This document shows positions 61,427-64,000 of a stretch of DNA of 64,000 bases, one piece after another (positions within the stretch are counted from its first letter, which is position 1; each line of letters begins with the position of its first letter). The position numbers were made by a program, and so were the translations under genes. The stretch is from Maratus speciosus (lineage: Eukaryota; Arthropoda; Arachnida; Araneae; Salticidae), in NCBI GenBank assembly GCA_963932465.1, contig OZ010791.1, positions 156,172,012-156,236,011 of the forward strand, given 5' to 3'. The notes beneath the pieces were generated by a model. It was not told where the DNA came from. It worked only from the letters and a program-made list of their open reading frames with translations, and did not search any database.

Positions 61427-61498
61427 GGCCTGGTGGTGCAACGGTAGCGCGTCTGACCCCAGATCAGAAGGTTGCGTGTTCAAACCACGTCCGGGTCA
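61427..61498 (+). tRNA. tRNA-Trp(CCA)-like, C33 variant with D-stem wobble
   Basis: C33 and C60, plus 'ggtggtgcaacgg' (C->T in the D stem, giving a wobble). Confidence 0.75.
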
Positions 61499-62225
61499 AA
61501 TGTGTGGGACTTTTTTTTTCTTTCAAATAATAAACAAAGAATGAATATAAGTATAGTATCGAAACAGTATTTATAGATAGGAACTAACAATTAAACACAA
61601 CCTAAAAGTCATCAATACAAGTAAATAAAAAAAAAATAGGTAAGTAATATAAAACAAGTAATATATATATATATATATATAAAGAAAAAAAAAAGACAAT
61701 TCCTATTTAGGTCAATAAGAGATTTTTTTTCTTCCATTCTTCTTTCCTTTTGAGTGGCGCTTAAAATGCCTTGATCAAGAAGAGGGTTCTCTCGGTCTTA
61801 AAATAAATTGATCCAGAAGAGGGCTCTCTCTATTATTGAAAATTATTTAATTTAATTTAATTAATGAATTAATATTTTGAAAAAAAACTGGATTAACATC
61901 AAGTGTCATCCACTACAAGTTTAAAAAAACGTATTTGAGCTTGATTGGATGAATAATAAATATTTTATTAACGATTGAAAATTTGAACAATATATATATA
62001 GCGAGAGTGTGAGCTAATAGTAGGAACTGAAAAATAGTTTCACTTCGATGAGAAATAATTAATTAGTTCGCTTTTTACGCAGTCGGGTTTTTTGATTATT
62101 TAAAAAATATTGTTTATTTAAAATTTCAAATAAAGTTTAGTTCGAATCACACGAACTTTCGGGCTACCGAGGTTCGGATTAATGAGGTTTTACTACATAT
62201 TATTTTTGTATAAAAAGTGGTATGT

Positions 62226-62297
62226 GGCCTGGTGGCGCAACGGTAGCGCGTCTGACTCCAGATCAGAAGGTTGCGTGTTCGAATCACGTCCGGGTCA
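62226..62297 (+). tRNA. tRNA-Trp (CCA) with consensus box B, type-B flank, precedes C insert 7
   Basis: The T loop reads TTCGAAT: G57 in place of the array's A57. This gives the textbook box B GTTCGAATC and is the only such copy here. All else as the reference. Confidence 0.94.
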
Positions 62298-62358
62298 AAT
62301 GTGTGGGACTTTTTTTTTTTTTTTTTTCAAATAATAAACAGAGAATGAATGTATACTG

Positions 62359-63853
62359 TAAAAATACATTTTATAATATTTTCTTTCATTTCTGAAAAAA
62401 TTTCATATAATATTGCTTGCACTTGAAATAAGAGGTCACAGAATGGAGTATTTGGGGTAAAATCCTGGCCAAAATTATATTTCATGTGTTTTAAAGCTAA
62501 AATCATTGCTGTTGACTTACTATTAGTAAACAATTAATGTTGTATACACATAAAACTATGCATTTGTTTTAAAAATAAATATATAATACAATGTTTAATT
62601 AATGGTGTTCTCAAATCCAAAAGGACAACTTTTTGACATAAGTTTTAATTTATTTTTGTTCGAAAATGCATGAAACTAGCTGGTGTTGTTGTTCAGAAAC
62701 TATGTAATTGAGCTGTTTTTCCCATTTTTTTGCATACGCAATACATCAGAAAATAGTGTTAAAGTGGGCGTTTTGAACCGAATTTCCGCGCGAAGGAAGA
62801 AAGAGCACTCAAGAGCGGGCGAAAAACGTATTTGTCACGTGATCAAAATAGCTTATAACTCAATAGGTAATTGATTGATCAAAAACTAAAAAAAAAAAAA
62901 AAAAAAAAAACAGTTCAATTCCAAAATCGCTTCCATGGCCAGGCTTTCCAATTGTATACCTTTCCGTTAAAAAATGAATTTGTAAAAATGTCAAAACGTT
63001 TTGCGCTTGTTGAGCAGAGCAGTTAAATTTTTACCTGTTTATAAGAGGAAAGTAATTGTTTATAGATTTGTTTTATTTACAAGTAATTTTTAATTAAATG
63101 CGGCTAATTTTACTACAGCTAAACTTTTAATTAATTGTATAAGCCAAAGTATATAAATTGTTTATATATAAAAAATATATAAATAAATATATAAATTGTT
63201 TGAATTTAGTATTTAGCAAAGTTAAGTCTTTATAGTCTAGAGATACTGGTTTTTGAGTAATTTTAATAGATTATCAAATCAATTTATGCATAAAAATAGC
63301 AACTATATGCGAAACTTTTTTTTAAAAAAAAATATTGGCCTTCAAAAATATAACCAGTACGATTATACTTCAAAGATTGCCCGACAAACATTGAAACATC
63401 ATTGAAAAGCGTATGACATAAATTTTAATTTATTTTGTTCGGAAATGCATGAAACTAGCATGTGTTGCTGTTCAGAAACAATGTAATCGAGCTGTTTTTT
63501 CTGTTTTTTTGCAAAGGGTAAATTTTATGAGCTAACATAGTTTCTTTTTATTTTTTTAATTTTCAAAATATTACAATAAAAAGCATGTTAAAAGTACTTT
63601 TACTTTACAATATCATTCCCCTACCACTTCTTTATAAAGAATCATTCTACTTGTCTATTTACCCGACTGAAAAGAAGGGTTATGTATTTCACACGTCTTT
63701 TATCATTGGATAAGCCATTCAAAATGAAGACGATGTTTTATTGACTATTTTACAGTCAGAAGCTTCATTAAAATATTATACAACGTGGAAGTTGTGTATG
63801 TAGGATCTCTAGATTTACTGCAACTCTAACCATCATAGACATCTATAGACCTC
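62359..63853. repeat. C insert, copy 7 of 7
   Basis: As copy 1; the monomer it belongs to runs off the window end at 'cctacttaggcc'. Confidence 0.8.
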
Positions 63854-64000
63854 ATCAAAACAATGTTTATAGATAAAAAATAACAAGTACACACAACGTA
63901 AAAGTCATGAATACAAGTAAATTATAATAAAAAAAAAATAGGGAAGTAATATGAAACGAGTAACATAAAAAAAAAAATTAAGTCAATTCCTACTTAGGCC

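Larger units (their letters stand above)
23258..64000 (+). repeat. tRNA-Trp tandem array, block 2
   Basis: Thirty-six tRNA-Trp loci, all on the + strand. Monomers are of three kinds: simple (about 794-800 bp), with the truncated SINE (about 920-936 bp), and with a 1.49-kb C insert (about 2280 bp). Both 5' flank types occur. Shared private variants show higher-order repeats; for example, the D-arm change at 29114 recurs at 36321, and the acceptor change at 26598 recurs at 35524 and 43660. The array runs beyond the window end. Confidence 0.95.

Noticed and set aside
31744..62533. 68-codon minus-strand frames and 63-codon plus-strand frames repeated in all C inserts
   Set aside because: Conserved only as much as the surrounding non-coding bases, with homopolymer-coded ends, no domain recognised, and length changed by a small deletion in copy 5. 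Copying of the repeat explains their persistence.
1..64000. Bacterial or viral origin, operons, ribosome binding sites
   Set aside because: No coding density, eukaryotic tRNA without encoded CCA, Pol III terminators, SINEs and MITEs throughout. No viral gene seen.

Overview
This window is eukaryotic repeat DNA from an animal nuclear genome, most likely an invertebrate. It is strongly AT-rich. It carries a eukaryote-type tRNA-Trp gene with internal Pol III boxes and no encoded CCA. It also carries tRNA-derived SINEs, one of them with a central domain that (from memory) recurs in arthropod and mollusc SINEs, plus many short palindromic MITEs. The species cannot be fixed from sequence alone. I find no protein-coding gene I can support: the longest open frames are about 100 codons, span SINEs or MITEs, or are copied along with a repeat.

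Layout. (1) 1-16935: a head-to-tail array of monomers of about 797-801 bp. Each ends in a 72-nt tRNA-Trp(CCA) gene on the + strand, followed by a T-run terminator. (2) 16936 to about 23257: a 6.3-kb non-array island that splits a monomer exactly at its (TA)n microsatellite. It holds nested MITEs, one short tRNA-derived SINE with a clear target-site duplication, and a 940-bp foldback element at the right junction. (3) About 23258-64000: the array resumes and continues to the window end.

I count 53 tRNA-Trp loci plus a 5-nt remnant at position 1. Twenty-one are identical over all 72 nt. Twenty carry U33->C in the anticodon loop, one edge copy is badly decayed, and the rest have one change. Two 5' flank types exist. 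Type A ends 'caagacggcgtgt' before the gene and includes every C33 copy. Type B ends 'aaaagtggtatgt' and is never C33.

The array has layered higher-order structure. One 5'-truncated SINE insertion, with the same target-site duplication each time, has been copied with its host monomer to 13 places. A full-length SINE insertion is present in three copies, and a second, independent full-length insertion sits at 60671. A TIR element with 173-bp internal repeats is present twice, with 4 and 5 repeats. A spacer segment of about 1.49 kb is present seven times, always just after a type-B tRNA with a long T-run. These passengers mark unequal exchange: an approximately 8-kb duplication in block 1, a nested 1853-bp tandem duplication, and a C-insert higher-order repeat in block 2 that shortens step by step.

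The most interesting signal is the array itself: a satellite-like repeat whose monomer is one nuclear tRNA-Trp gene, in which intact genes and a defective-looking C33 subfamily are both amplified.
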